From assembly GCA_030656555.1 (NCBI GenBank), contig JAUSPN010000009.1, positions 1-40,488 of the forward strand: 40,488 bases of DNA, in the 5' to 3' direction. The translations under genes and the position numbers were made by a program. The number at the start of each line of letters is the position of its first letter. Position 1 is the stretch's first letter. The DNA is from Candidatus Desulfaltia sp. (GTDB lineage Bacteria > Desulfobacterota > Desulfobacteria > Desulfobacterales > ETH-SRB1). A model generated the notes under the pieces. The model saw only the letters and a list, made by a program, of their open reading frames with translations, was not told the DNA's origin and did no database searches. Below are positions 6,468-15,622 of this stretch, piece by piece.

Positions 6468-9113
6468 ATGTTTGGATTAAGGCGATCAATAAAAAAAATC
6501 TTTTCAGGTAAAAAAGGGGAAAGCCCAGCCTCCGAAAAAACGCCTGAAGATATCATCCGTTCCCTATTCAAAACAAAGTACTGGAATTTTAAAAGCCTTC
6601 TAAGCATTAATAACACAATCCTTGAGATCATGTCGGAAATGGAATTGGCACTGCAGGGAAACAAAAAATTCAGCATGGAATTCATTCGTGCGAACTGCAT
6701 ATCCATCTCGGTAAATATATATAAACTAATTGAAAAAATAAACGATATTTCCGGCCATCGTTATGAAACGCTCTATCATGCTTTTGCTGATATTCAATAT
6801 AAAATAAATCAAACACTGGAAGATAGGGGGAAATCAATTGAGGGTGAGCTGGTACTGTCAATTGAAGAAATAAATAAAGACAGCTCAAAACACACCGGCA
6901 GCAAAATGGCTAATTTGGGCGAAATTATGAACATGACAGATCTTAGTGTTCCGCATGGTTTTGTTGTTACTGCCACTGCATATAATCTGTTTTTGGATCA
7001 TAGTGCCCTTCAAAAAAAGATTAACCAGCAGCTCCAATCTGTTGATATTGAAGACATAAAAATGCTGGAAATAGCCGGTTCAAATATACAAAAACTTATC
7101 ATGGAGTCTCCCGTTCCTCCAGAACTTGAAAGAGCAATACTTGAAGAATACAGACGCCTGGAAGAAAAAACAGAAAAAGGTGTAAAAGTTTCTATGCGTA
7201 GCAGCGCCTTAGGTGAAGATAGTCAGAACTCCTCTTTCGCAGGCCAATACCACACAGAACTGAATGTCAGTTATAAAACACTGATTAACTCATATAAAAT
7301 AATTCTTGCCAGCAAGTATTCTCCTCGGGCTATTACATATCGCTTTAACAAAGGCTTTCGTGACGAAGATATTGTTATGTGCGTCGGATGCATGACCATG
7401 GTTGAATCTGTTTCCAGCGGAGTTATGTATTCAAAAGACCCGGAAGATATTCACAATGACCTGATATTCATAAATGCAGTGCCTGGGTTGGGAAAATCAG
7501 TGGTTGAGGGCAGCATATCGCCTGATTTGTTTGTAACCTCCAAGGGAAATACGATTCGACTCCTTAAAAAAGAAATTCATGTTAAAAATCAGAAAATTTT
7601 ATCGTTTTCAAATAAAGAATTACATTCTATTGAATTAAATAGAGAAGAACAGGATAAACCGGCAATCACAGATTATCAATGCCTCTCTCTATCAAAGATA
7701 GCCGTTATCCTTGAAAATCACTTCAGAATGCCTCAAGATATTGAATGGGCTATAGAAAAAGATGGTTCAGTCAAAATACTGCAAAGCCGTCCCTTGAAAC
7801 AGTTAGATAAAGAAGATAGTAATATTAAAGACACCTTTAATATAAGAGTTCAAAACAAAATAATACTAAATGGAGGTATTGCAGCCAGCCCTGGTGTAGC
7901 CTGCGGTCCTGCATTTATACTCAACTCAGCAGATGAAATAAAACAATTTCCTAAAGGGGCTGTTTTAGTAGCAAAAAACTCTTTACCCCAGTGGGCTACA
8001 CTATTAAACAGAGCTGTTGCAGTTGTAACCGACCGCGGAGGGATTTCAGGACATCTTGCCACAGTTTCAAGGGAATTCAGTATCCCGGCACTTTTTGATA
8101 CTCTCGTAGCTACCGACAGAATTAAAAATGACGACATAATCACAGTTGATACCTATGCGAGGAAAGTTTATGAGGGAAAAGCAGAAGCATTATTAAGAGA
8201 GTCTTCTGCACGAGGCATCAGTACAATTAAAGGAAGCCCTGTTTATATAACGCTTAAAAGGATACTAAAGCATATTGCCCCGCTAAATCTTATTGATCCA
8301 AAAGGTGATAATTTTACGCCTGATGGCTGCCACACACATCATGATATTACCCGATTTTGCCATGAAAAGGCTGTAAAAGAAATGTTTGATTTCGGCAAAA
8401 ACAACAGGAAAATCAAGGCTGGGAAAAGACTGATTATAAATGATGTGCCAACACAGTGGTCGATTGTTGACCTGGGCGATGGCTTAAAAGAATCAAAGGG
8501 AAAAGATACTGTAAGACTCGACAATATAGCCTCATCCCCCATGTTAGCCCTCTGGGAGGGAATGACTGCGGTAGAATGGGATGGCCCCCCTCAGATAGAT
8601 ACCAGGGGGTTTATGTCCATAATGGTTGAATCTACCATGAATAGTGATTTATACGCATCAAGTCGGTCCAGTTATACGCAAAACAATTGCGCTATTATTT
8701 CAAAAAACTTTTGCAATCTCAGTTGCAGATTTGGCTATCATTATTCGATTGTACAGACCTTTGTCAGCGATATGCCCAGAGAAAATTACATAAGGTTTTG
8801 TTTTAAAGGTGGTGCGGCAGATCATGACAGAAAATTCCGCAGGATGAAGCTTATAGAAGAAATCTTAACCAGCCATGATTTTCAGGTCGAAATCAATGAA
8901 GATTATATGAATGCCAATATCGAAGGATATAATAAATTTTTTACAATAAACTGTGTTAAGATACTTGGATATCTTACAATGCATACAAGACAACTTGATA
9001 TGATAATGGGCAACCCTGCCAGAGCAGCTTATTACAAGGAAAAATTGCTGAAAGACATCAGCTTCTGGTTCCCACGACCTGCTCAATCGGAAGTTGCTCA
9101 ATCGGAAGTTTGA
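6468..9113 (+). CDS. PEP/pyruvate-binding phosphotransferase-like protein with novel C-terminal domain
   Basis: Large cytoplasmic protein of 881 residues. Residues 1-135 or so are an unassigned helical region. About 145-465 form the PPDK N-terminal ATP-grasp domain (GSKMANLGEI, VSMRSSALGED, then LQSRPLK at its end). About 475-585 form the swivelling phosphohistidine domain (TDRGGISGHLATVSRE, with His529 in the catalytic position). The C-terminal 290 residues are not the PEP-binding TIM barrel of PEP synthase or PPDK. They carry a conserved-looking motif, CHTHHDITRFCHEKAVKEMF, and no domain I can name. Domain order recalls rifampin phosphotransferase and other atypical PPDK-N/PEP-utilizer proteins, so the phosphate acceptor is unknown. 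The start is ATG 6468, 5 bases after GGAG; a TTG at 6450 is in frame but lacks a site. The promoter looks sigma-54 dependent. Confidence 0.82.
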   Translation: MFGLRRSIKKIFSGKKGESPASEKTPEDIIRSLFKTKYWNFKSLLSINNTILEIMSEMELALQGNKKFSMEFIRANCISISVNIYKLIEKINDISGHRYETLYHAFADIQYKINQTLEDRGKSIEGELVLSIEEINKDSSKHTGSKMANLGEIMNMTDLSVPHGFVVTATAYNLFLDHSALQKKINQQLQSVDIEDIKMLEIAGSNIQKLIMESPVPPELERAILEEYRRLEEKTEKGVKVSMRSSALGEDSQNSSFAGQYHTELNVSYKTLINSYKIILASKYSPRAITYRFNKGFRDEDIVMCVGCMTMVESVSSGVMYSKDPEDIHNDLIFINAVPGLGKSVVEGSISPDLFVTSKGNTIRLLKKEIHVKNQKILSFSNKELHSIELNREEQDKPAITDYQCLSLSKIAVILENHFRMPQDIEWAIEKDGSVKILQSRPLKQLDKEDSNIKDTFNIRVQNKIILNGGIAASPGVACGPAFILNSADEIKQFPKGAVLVAKNSLPQWATLLNRAVAVVTDRGGISGHLATVSREFSIPALFDTLVATDRIKNDDIITVDTYARKVYEGKAEALLRESSARGISTIKGSPVYITLKRILKHIAPLNLIDPKGDNFTPDGCHTHHDITRFCHEKAVKEMFDFGKNNRKIKAGKRLIINDVPTQWSIVDLGDGLKESKGKDTVRLDNIASSPMLALWEGMTAVEWDGPPQIDTRGFMSIMVESTMNSDLYASSRSSYTQNNCAIISKNFCNLSCRFGYHYSIVQTFVSDMPRENYIRFCFKGGAADHDRKFRRMKLIEEILTSHDFQVEINEDYMNANIEGYNKFFTINCVKILGYLTMHTRQLDMIMGNPARAAYYKEKLLKDISFWFPRPAQSEVAQSEV

Positions 9114-9193
9114 CAATGAGGTTGTTTTTTTATAAGATGATAATAATCTTTTTATTGGTAAGCGGCTTGGTGTAAACACGGGAGGTGAGATAA

Positions 9194-9556
9194 ATGAGTA
9201 GTTGGATCGAAGTCGGCAAGACCGACGAGTTTGTCAAAGGAGCCATGAAAGAAGTTGTAGTCAAAGGACAAGAAATACTTCTGGTCAGGGTTGGCGACAA
9301 TTACTACGCTTCCGACAACCGCTGCCCACACATGGGAGGAAAACTATCACTTGGCCGGCTTGATGGCGCCATAGTAACCTGCCCGCGGCATGGGTCTCAA
9401 TTTGATGTTACTGACGGAAACGTAGTCCAATGGCTAAAGGGAACGGGGCTCTTAACAACCCTGGGAAAAATGTTCAAATCGCCAAGGCCGATTAGTACCT
9501 ATCCTGTAAAGCTGGAAGACGACCGGATCATGGTGCAGATCCCGGATAGTATGTAG
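9194..9556 (+). CDS. Rieske [2Fe-2S] ferredoxin-like protein
   Basis: A 120-residue soluble Rieske-domain protein. The cluster ligands are complete: Cys44-x-His46 (CPHMGG) and Cys63-x2-His66 (CPRHGSQFD). There is no membrane anchor or oxygenase domain, so it is an electron carrier or small ferredoxin component rather than a bc1 Rieske subunit. GGAGGTGA lies 8 bases before the ATG. It follows the PEP-binding gene by 80 bases and is closed by a strong intrinsic terminator at 9568-9591. Confidence 0.92.
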   Translation: MSSWIEVGKTDEFVKGAMKEVVVKGQEILLVRVGDNYYASDNRCPHMGGKLSLGRLDGAIVTCPRHGSQFDVTDGNVVQWLKGTGLLTTLGKMFKSPRPISTYPVKLEDDRIMVQIPDSM

Positions 9557-9567
9557 AAAGCCGCCAT

Positions 9568-9591
9568 GCCTTTTGGATAAAAAGGCTTTTT
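9568..9591 (+). terminator. Intrinsic terminator after the Rieske gene
   Basis: GCCTTTT / AAAAGGC stem with a GGATA loop, followed by TTTTT. It is 12 bases past the stop codon of the Rieske gene and faces the end of the minus-strand tRNA-Leu. Confidence 0.85.
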
Positions 9592-9603
9592 AGAAAGAAA
9601 ACG

Positions 9604-9689
9604 TGGTGCCGAAGGCCGGACTTGAACCGGCACGAGTTGCCCCACTGCCCCCTCAAGACAGCGTGTCTACCAAATTCCACCACTTCGGC
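9604..9689 (-). tRNA. tRNA-Leu (GAG)
   Basis: The minus strand reads GCCGAAG at the 5' end and CTTCGGC-A-CCA at the 3' end, giving a 7-bp acceptor stem and an encoded CCA. The anticodon arm is CTGTC-TTGAGGG-GGCAG, so the anticodon is GAG. A long variable arm follows, as in class II tRNAs, and the T arm is GCCGGTTCAAGTCCGGC. It is the last element after secG in the minus-strand run. Confidence 0.95.
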
Positions 9690-9718
9690 ATTTTGAAGAA
9701 CCTGAAAAAAGCAAGAAC

Positions 9719-10075
9719 TTATTGAGCCGGTTTTGACGGCAACGAGTCCTCAGCCTTGGGAGGAACGGTTTTTTCAGGTGCAGCCGGCGCCGACTGTTTT
9801 TCCGCCGGGGCCTTTTGTTCCATCACAACAGAATCGCCGATTCTATGAGAAGATATATATGCAAGCCCCAGCGATGTTATCATAAAAACAATTACCGCAG
9901 CTGTTGTCGCCTTGGTCAGAAAGGTTGATGCGCCTGTGCTGCCGAAAAGGGTCTGGCTGGAACCCCCTCCAAAAGCAGCGCCCATATCCGACCCCTTTCC
10001 GGTCTGCAATAGAATGATCATAATGAGGGCTATACATACTATAACGTGTATTATTATCAATATTGTTGGTATCAT
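9719..10075 (-). CDS. secG: Preprotein translocase subunit SecG
   Basis: Small inner-membrane subunit of SecYEG. Two membrane segments (about residues 3-22 and 55-75) flank the conserved loop QTGKGSDMGAAFGGGSSQTLFGSTG, which is diagnostic. The C-terminal tail is Pro/Ala/Lys-rich (APAEKQSAPAAPEK). It lies 4 bases downstream of tpiA, and the order gap-tpiA-secG-tRNA-Leu is common in bacteria. Confidence 0.95.
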   Translation of the reverse strand: MIPTILIIIHVIVCIALIMIILLQTGKGSDMGAAFGGGSSQTLFGSTGASTFLTKATTAAVIVFMITSLGLAYISSHRIGDSVVMEQKAPAEKQSAPAAPEKTVPPKAEDSLPSKPAQ

Positions 10076-10079
10076 AATT

Positions 10080-10856
10080 TTAGGTTTGAAAATTAATTAT
10101 TTTGCTAAATGTCTCTGCGTTCAGGCTTGCACCTCCTACAAGTGCGCCGTCAACATCGGGCATTAGCATAAGCTCTTTTATATTGTCCGGTTTGACACTG
10201 CCTCCATACAATATCCTTACGGAACAAGCAAGATTATTACCGAATTTTTTTTCGATCAATGAACGTAAATACTGATGAACCTCCTGAGCCTGTTTGCTTG
10301 TCGCTGTTTTCCCTGTCCCAATGGCCCATATAGGCTCATAAGCTATAATTAGTGTCTCAAGATCACTTAAAGTCAAGCTTTCTAACCCCTTTGCAACCTG
10401 TTTGTCAAGAACGGAAAATGTATGGTTTGACTCACGCTCCTTTTCCGATTCTCCTACGCATAGAATAGGTATCAAACTATCTTTAATCGCAGCCTTTATT
10501 TTTTTGTTAACAGTTATATCGGTTTCTCCAAAATATTGACGCCGCTCAGAATGACCTATTATAACATAACTGCATCCGGCTGATACGAGCATGCCGGATG
10601 ATATTTCACCTGTATATGCCCCTTCGGGTTCCCAGAAAAGATTCTGGGCGCCAAGCGCAACACAACTTCCTTTCACAACATCTGAAACAGGCATGAGAGA
10701 TGTAAACGTAGGAGCAATCATAACATCAACTGCATTGTCGGCGGCTACAAGCTTAACAAGCTGCCGTGCTGTTTCCACAGCCTCTTCGCAGGTTTTAAAC
10801 ATTTTCCAGTTGCCGGCAATCACTGGTTTTCGACTCTTTATGTTCGATCCCAACAT
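10080..10856 (-). CDS. tpiA: Triose-phosphate isomerase
   Basis: Glycolytic and gluconeogenic enzyme interconverting dihydroxyacetone phosphate and glyceraldehyde 3-phosphate. The catalytic Lys (AGNWKMFKT), His (IIGHSERRQYFGE) and Glu (AYEPIWAIGTG) motifs are all present, and the phosphate loop GGSVKPDN is near the end. Length (258) is normal. I use the ATG at 10856, which overlaps the TGA of gap; a GTG one codon upstream is the alternative. It is translationally coupled to gap. Confidence 0.96.
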   Translation of the reverse strand: MLGSNIKSRKPVIAGNWKMFKTCEEAVETARQLVKLVAADNAVDVMIAPTFTSLMPVSDVVKGSCVALGAQNLFWEPEGAYTGEISSGMLVSAGCSYVIIGHSERRQYFGETDITVNKKIKAAIKDSLIPILCVGESEKERESNHTFSVLDKQVAKGLESLTLSDLETLIIAYEPIWAIGTGKTATSKQAQEVHQYLRSLIEKKFGNNLACSVRILYGGSVKPDNIKELMLMPDVDGALVGGASLNAETFSKIINFQT

Positions 10857-11860
10857 CACAGCAGCCCCCCTATCATAGCTGCAAGATCAACCATCCTGTT
10901 TGAGTAGCCTGTTTCATTATCGTACCAGGAAAGCACTTTTACCATGTTATCGACAACATATGTAGTCGGCGCATCAACAATGGAAGATAGCGGCGATCCA
11001 TTGTAATCGATTGATACCAGGGGTAGTTCGCTATACCCTAATATGCCGGAAAGAGCTCCTTCTGCGGCTGCTTTAAGGGCAGCATTAACATCAGAAACAG
11101 TAACTCCGGATTTTTCCACTGTTACCACCAAATCAACAAGCGATACATTCGGCGTTGGAACGCGGATCGCAAGACCGTTGAGCTTTCCTGACAATTCAGG
11201 AAGCACAAGAGCAACCGCTCTTGCAGCGCCTGTTGTCGTCGGAATCATTGACAGGGCAGCGGATCGTGCTCTGCGCAGGTCCTTGTGAGGAAAATCAAGG
11301 AGACGCTGATCTCCTGTGTAAGAATGTATGGTAGTCATCAGCCCGCATCTAATGCCGAAATTTTCCAGAAGCACTTTGGCAACAGGTGCAAGACAGTTTG
11401 TTGTACATGAGGCATTTGATATAATATGATGTTGCGCTGGATTATACTGATTTGAATTAACACCCATGACGATTGTAATATCGGGATCCTTGGCAGGAGT
11501 GGATATAATAACCTTTCGGGCCCCTGCGGCAAGATGCTTTAACGCGTTTTCGGAATCTCTGAAAAGTCCGGTACATTCGGCGACAATATCAACCCCAAAG
11601 TCTCTCCAGAGAAGGTTGGCAGGATCCTTTATGGATGTAATGCCAACGGATTTTCCTGCCACCTCAATTGAGTCGTCTTTGGCTGTAACTTCAACGCCAA
11701 GTTTACCGTGCACAGAATCATAGGCAAGAAGATGGGCCATTGTGGCTGAATCTGTAAGATCATTAATTGCCACAACCTCAACTTCAGGATGATTAATAGC
11801 GGCCCTGAAAACAAGACGTCCTATTCTTCCAAAACCGTTGATGCCTATTTTTATGCTCAT
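10856..11860 (-). CDS. gap: Glyceraldehyde-3-phosphate dehydrogenase, type I
   Basis: Oxidises glyceraldehyde 3-phosphate to 1,3-bisphosphoglycerate with NAD. The Rossmann start GINGFGRIGRLVFRA, Asp34 (NAD preference), nucleophile Cys152 (SNASCTTNCLAP) and His179 are all visible. Length is 334 residues, as usual. It heads the gap-tpiA-secG group, 27 bases after the PTS EIIA gene, and overlaps tpiA. Confidence 0.96.
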   Translation of the reverse strand: MSIKIGINGFGRIGRLVFRAAINHPEVEVVAINDLTDSATMAHLLAYDSVHGKLGVEVTAKDDSIEVAGKSVGITSIKDPANLLWRDFGVDIVAECTGLFRDSENALKHLAAGARKVIISTPAKDPDITIVMGVNSNQYNPAQHHIISNASCTTNCLAPVAKVLLENFGIRCGLMTTIHSYTGDQRLLDFPHKDLRRARSAALSMIPTTTGAARAVALVLPELSGKLNGLAIRVPTPNVSLVDLVVTVEKSGVTVSDVNAALKAAAEGALSGILGYSELPLVSIDYNGSPLSSIVDAPTTYVVDNMVKVLSWYDNETGYSNRMVDLAAMIGGLL

Positions 11861-11887
11861 AATGCCCCCTTATTTTAAAATATCAAA

Positions 11888-12301
11888 CTATTCGCGTTTG
11901 TTTCCTTTTAAAACACCACTTGCAAGGGAAATGCTCTTCTTCCCAAAAGCTTCCAGATTTTGCCCAAGGTTACTAAGCTCGGTGTTTTTTCGAGTGTTAA
12001 CCGCTTTTAATAAAATCGGGAGGTTAACACCAGACAAAACCTCTACCTTTCCTTCTTCAAGAAATGAATAGCTCAGATTGGAAGGGGTTCCACCAAACAT
12101 GTCGGTTAAAACAAGCACGCCTTCTTTGGTTTTTACCCTGTTTATTGCTTGGGCAATTTTCAACCGAAGCATATCTGCCTTTTCATTCAAATCTATGGAA
12201 ACCGACTCCATAGCTTCCGGCTTGCCGCCAAGAATGAATTCAGCAGCATCAATCAATGAATCCCCAAGCTGTCTGTGCGTAACAATAACTATGCCAATCA
12301 T
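11888..12301 (-). CDS. PTS EIIA component, mannose/fructose family
   Basis: A 137-residue phosphocarrier domain of the mannose-type EIIA fold. His9 (VIVTHRQLGD) is the expected phosphorylation site, and LTDMFGGTPSN is a family signature. No EIIB, EIIC or EIID genes are nearby, so a regulatory role in the nitrogen-type PTS is more likely than sugar uptake. It starts 39 bases after ptsN. The rapZ gene often found between these two in related genomes is absent. Confidence 0.9.
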   Translation of the reverse strand: MIGIVIVTHRQLGDSLIDAAEFILGGKPEAMESVSIDLNEKADMLRLKIAQAINRVKTKEGVLVLTDMFGGTPSNLSYSFLEEGKVEVLSGVNLPILLKAVNTRKNTELSNLGQNLEAFGKKSISLASGVLKGNKRE

Positions 12302-12340
12302 AAAACTCCTTATTAATGGTGATGAATCCGTAAAAAATGT

Positions 12341-12799
12341 TTAAAATCTATCATCTTCCTCCTTTATGATGGAAAGGATTTCCTCACTGCTGGCAGCCTC
12401 CATAAGTTTTTTCTTAAAAAGATCGTTTTTAAGAATTCTGGAAATTCTGGCAAGCATTTTCAAATGAAGGCCCGTAGAATTTTCCGGTGTAACTAGAAGA
12501 AAAAAGATGTGGGTAGGCTTGCCGTCCATAGATTCAAAGTCAACCCCTTTTCGGCTAAGGCCAAAACCAAGCACCAGTGATTTCAGGCTCTTTAGTTTGC
12601 CGTGCGGGATGCCGATTCCTCCGCCTATGCCGGTACTGCCTAATTGTTCCCTCTCCAGTAGTACTCGCATCACTTCTTCATTCTTTACGCCTGCAATACG
12701 GGCAGCAGGCATGACAAGTTCTTCAAGCACCCCCTTCTTGTCATCTGATTTAAGCTCAATAATAATTGCTTCTTTATCTAAAACTTCAAGAATCTTCAT
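12341..12799 (-). CDS. ptsN: PTS-Ntr EIIA component PtsN
   Basis: Regulatory EIIA of the fructose/nitrogen family, 152 residues. His66 lies in the conserved GIGGGIGIPHGKLKSL motif, followed by PTHIFFLLVTPENSTGLHLKMLARI. It lies downstream of rpoN and hpf in the order typical of proteobacteria, where PtsN phosphorylation responds to nitrogen and potassium status. No transport partner is encoded nearby. Confidence 0.93.
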   Translation of the reverse strand: MKILEVLDKEAIIIELKSDDKKGVLEELVMPAARIAGVKNEEVMRVLLEREQLGSTGIGGGIGIPHGKLKSLKSLVLGFGLSRKGVDFESMDGKPTHIFFLLVTPENSTGLHLKMLARISRILKNDLFKKKLMEAASSEEILSIIKEEDDRF

Positions 12800-12886
12800 T
12801 TCATATTCACCTATGTTTGTGGACAGTGATCAGGTGGACAACAGGGCATTAACCACACACCGCACTGCTGCCCCCCCACCAACACA

Positions 12887-13420
12887 CTAACTACTGGGCT
12901 GGATCAAGCCGTAGTGGCCATCCTTACGGCTGTAAAGAACATTAACCTGATTAGTCCTGGCGTTTGCAAACACAAGAAAATCACTGTTTATAAGATCCAT
13001 CTGCATTATAGCTTCTTCTATATCCATTGGCTTATATTCAATATTTTTAATCTTGACATCTCTTTCAACATTTACATCGCGATGAGCAATGTCTTCAACA
13101 AAGGCGCTTTTTGCTCTGTCTTTTGAACCGCTTCTGTATCCTCTGTTTTTTTGCTTGTTTTTCTTTATCTGTTTTTCAAGCTTATCTAAAACCATATCAA
13201 TAGCTGAATACATGTCGTCTGTTTCTTCTTTGCCGTTTACATTTAGTCTGTCGCCAACAATATTGATTTCCGCTATATGACGAAACTTTTCAACCGAAAG
13301 GACAACCTTTGCTTCTGCCGGATTGTACAAGTATTTATCAAACCGGTTAAGTTTTTCTTGAACATATGATTTTAAATTTTCAGACGAATCCAAATTTTTA
13401 AAAGTTACTGATGTCTGCAT
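12887..13420 (-). CDS. hpf: Ribosome hibernation-promoting factor, long form
   Basis: Binds the 30S subunit in stationary phase and promotes 100S ribosome dimers. The N-terminal S30AE domain (about 1-100) is followed by a basic linker and a C-terminal dimerisation domain (KPMDIEEAIMQMDLINSDFLVFANA). At 177 residues it is the long form that acts alone. It starts 12 bases after rpoN, the classic neighbour, so it is likely cotranscribed with it. Confidence 0.94.
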   Translation of the reverse strand: MQTSVTFKNLDSSENLKSYVQEKLNRFDKYLYNPAEAKVVLSVEKFRHIAEINIVGDRLNVNGKEETDDMYSAIDMVLDKLEKQIKKNKQKNRGYRSGSKDRAKSAFVEDIAHRDVNVERDVKIKNIEYKPMDIEEAIMQMDLINSDFLVFANARTNQVNVLYSRKDGHYGLIQPSS

Positions 13421-13432
13421 GTAAAAGCCTCC

Positions 13433-14860
13433 CTAAAATTGTTTACGTTTGCTTGACGGCAGCAGTTTTAGCCTTTCCCGATACTTGGCTACCGTCCTTC
13501 TGGCAATATCAATATTCAGCTGCTTCAAAAGTTTTGAGATTTTATCATCGCTGTAAGGTTTTTTGGGATTTTCACCAGCAATAATCTGCTTTATCTTTTC
13601 CTGAACGCTGATAGAGGCCATTGCCTCACCATCTATTCTATTAATAGAACTATTAAAAAAATATTTCAATTCAAAAATACCCTGTGGAGTATGAGCATAC
13701 TTGTTTGTTGTAACCCTGCTGATTGTTGATTCGTGCATGCCTATATCCTGAGCCACATCCTTTAGCACCATCGGCTTTAAGTATGCTATTCCCTTTTCGA
13801 AAAAGTCTTGCTGGAATTTCAATATGCTTTCCATAACCCTGTAGATAGTTTTCTGGCGCTGATAAATGCTTTTGATTAACCATGTTGCTGAACGCATTTT
13901 TTCCTGTACATAGTTCTTTGCAATGCCGGAGATCTTTTCTCCACTTTTTATTGCATTTTTATAAAAAGAACTGACTCGGAGCTTTGGAATTCCGTCATCA
14001 TTTATCATTATCACAAACTCATTTTCCGATTTATAAACAAAAATGTCAGGAATAATATATTGAGGCTCTTCATCGGAAAATTGCCGTCCGGGTCTTGGCT
14101 CCAGCGCTTTAATAACATTTACAGCAGAAAGAATCTCTTCAATGCTTACTTTTAATGCTCTTGCTACGGCTTTATAATTTTTATTTTCAAGATGCTTGAG
14201 ATGGTTACTGATAATATCGGTTACTACCGTATTATCAAGCCCAAAATGCCTTGCCTGAATGAGGAGACATTCGCCGAGATCTCTGGCACATACTCCGATC
14301 GGGTCAAAAGTTTGTATTAATAACAAAATTTTATTTACTTTTTGGGTTGTTGAGTTGCTTAAAGCAACAAGCTCTTCGACAGAAACCTTTAGATACCCGT
14401 CTTTATCCAGGTTTCCGATAATTAAGTCTCCAATCCTTTGTTGCTCCTTTGTCTGAACTATCATAAGCAGCTGCCAGAGAAGGTGTTCATTTAAAGATTC
14501 TTTACGTGCTACAAAGGATTCAAAATTTGGCGTATCCTTCTTTTCGGTTTCAAAATGGATTCTGCCGGCTGAATTGTATTCATCAAGATAATTGCTCCAG
14601 TCAATGTTATCATTAATTTTTTCTTCTATTGCAACTTCTTTGTTCGGTTTTTCAGTCACCGCAGCTTTAGATTGCTCCGCAGACGGTTCTTCTGAAGCAA
14701 CATCCATCACCTCTTCCAGCGCTGGATTTTCCTCCAGTTCCTTCTGGATAGTATCCATAAGCTCCAGACGGGATAGCTGCAGGAGCTTAATAGCTATCTG
14801 AAGCTGCGGTGTCATGATAAGCTGCTGAGACAATTTTAGCTGTTGTCGTAATTCAAGCAT
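13433..14860 (-). CDS. rpoN: RNA polymerase sigma-54 factor
   Basis: Alternative sigma factor that recognises -24/-12 promoters and needs AAA+ activators. The N-terminal activator-interacting region is Gln/Leu-rich (RQQLKLSQQLIMTPQLQIAIK). A variable acidic region II (about 55-110) and the core-binding domain follow, then a helix-turn-helix (KDVAQDIGMHESTISRVT) and the RpoN box ARRTVAKYRE near residue 453. Length (475) is full. It lies between lptB and hpf with 12-base gaps. The two sigma-54-type promoters at 5345 and 6391 in this window are candidate targets. Confidence 0.97.
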   Translation of the reverse strand: MLELRQQLKLSQQLIMTPQLQIAIKLLQLSRLELMDTIQKELEENPALEEVMDVASEEPSAEQSKAAVTEKPNKEVAIEEKINDNIDWSNYLDEYNSAGRIHFETEKKDTPNFESFVARKESLNEHLLWQLLMIVQTKEQQRIGDLIIGNLDKDGYLKVSVEELVALSNSTTQKVNKILLLIQTFDPIGVCARDLGECLLIQARHFGLDNTVVTDIISNHLKHLENKNYKAVARALKVSIEEILSAVNVIKALEPRPGRQFSDEEPQYIIPDIFVYKSENEFVIMINDDGIPKLRVSSFYKNAIKSGEKISGIAKNYVQEKMRSATWLIKSIYQRQKTIYRVMESILKFQQDFFEKGIAYLKPMVLKDVAQDIGMHESTISRVTTNKYAHTPQGIFELKYFFNSSINRIDGEAMASISVQEKIKQIIAGENPKKPYSDDKISKLLKQLNIDIARRTVAKYRERLKLLPSSKRKQF

Positions 14861-14872
14861 CGTTTTACCGTT

Positions 14873-15595
14873 TTACAATCTGAACTCTTCCCCCAAATAT
14901 ATACGCCTGGCTATTTCACTGGAGGCTATTTTTCCCGGATTACCGGATTCAATAACTTTCCCTTCATTTAATATATATGCCTTGCCGCAAACCTCAAGCG
15001 TTTCCCTGACATTATGATCGGATATCAAAATTCCAATTCCTCGTTTTTTAAGGTGTTCAATTATGTTTTTTATATCAATAACAGCCAGAGGATCAATACC
15101 TGCAAAAGGTTCATCCAGTAAAATAAATGATGGATTGGCAGCTAATGCACGCGTAATTTCGAGCCGCCGCCGCTCCCCTCCTGAAAGCATATTAGCCTTT
15201 TGATCTGCAAGGTGCTTAATGCCCAGTTCGTTAAGAAGCATGTTTGTGCGATAATTTTGTTCCGACTTTGAGATAGACAGCGCTTCAAGAATCGCTAAAA
15301 TATTTTGTTTTACAGAAAGCTTTCTGAATATTGAAGGCTCCTGAGGAAGATATCCAACACCCTTGCGGGCTCTCATATACATGGGGTAATCGGTGATATC
15401 TTCATCGTCAATAAAAACCTTCCCTTCATCAGGCTTTATAATTCCAATAGCCATATAAAAAGTGGTGGTTTTGCCGGCGCCGTTAGGACCAAGAAGGCCG
15501 ACAACACTGCCGCCTTCAACATCCAGACTTACGCCGCTTACTACCCGCTTTCCATTATAGGTTTTAATCAATTTTTGAAGAGATAATTTTGCCAT
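14873..15595 (-). CDS. lptB: LPS export ABC transporter ATP-binding protein LptB
   Basis: Cytoplasmic ATPase of the LptB2FGC complex that extracts LPS from the inner membrane. Walker A (GPNGAGKTT), Q-loop (PQEPSIFRKL), signature (LSGGERRRLEI), Walker B (FILLDEPFAGID) and the switch His (ISDHNVRET) are all intact. It has 240 residues, normal for the family. It follows lptA by 27 bases and precedes rpoN. Confidence 0.96.
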   Translation of the reverse strand: MAKLSLQKLIKTYNGKRVVSGVSLDVEGGSVVGLLGPNGAGKTTTFYMAIGIIKPDEGKVFIDDEDITDYPMYMRARKGVGYLPQEPSIFRKLSVKQNILAILEALSISKSEQNYRTNMLLNELGIKHLADQKANMLSGGERRRLEITRALAANPSFILLDEPFAGIDPLAVIDIKNIIEHLKKRGIGILISDHNVRETLEVCGKAYILNEGKVIESGNPGKIASSEIARRIYLGEEFRL

Positions 15596-15622
15596 GGTTT
15601 TGTTTATTGAGCGCTTGGCTTG

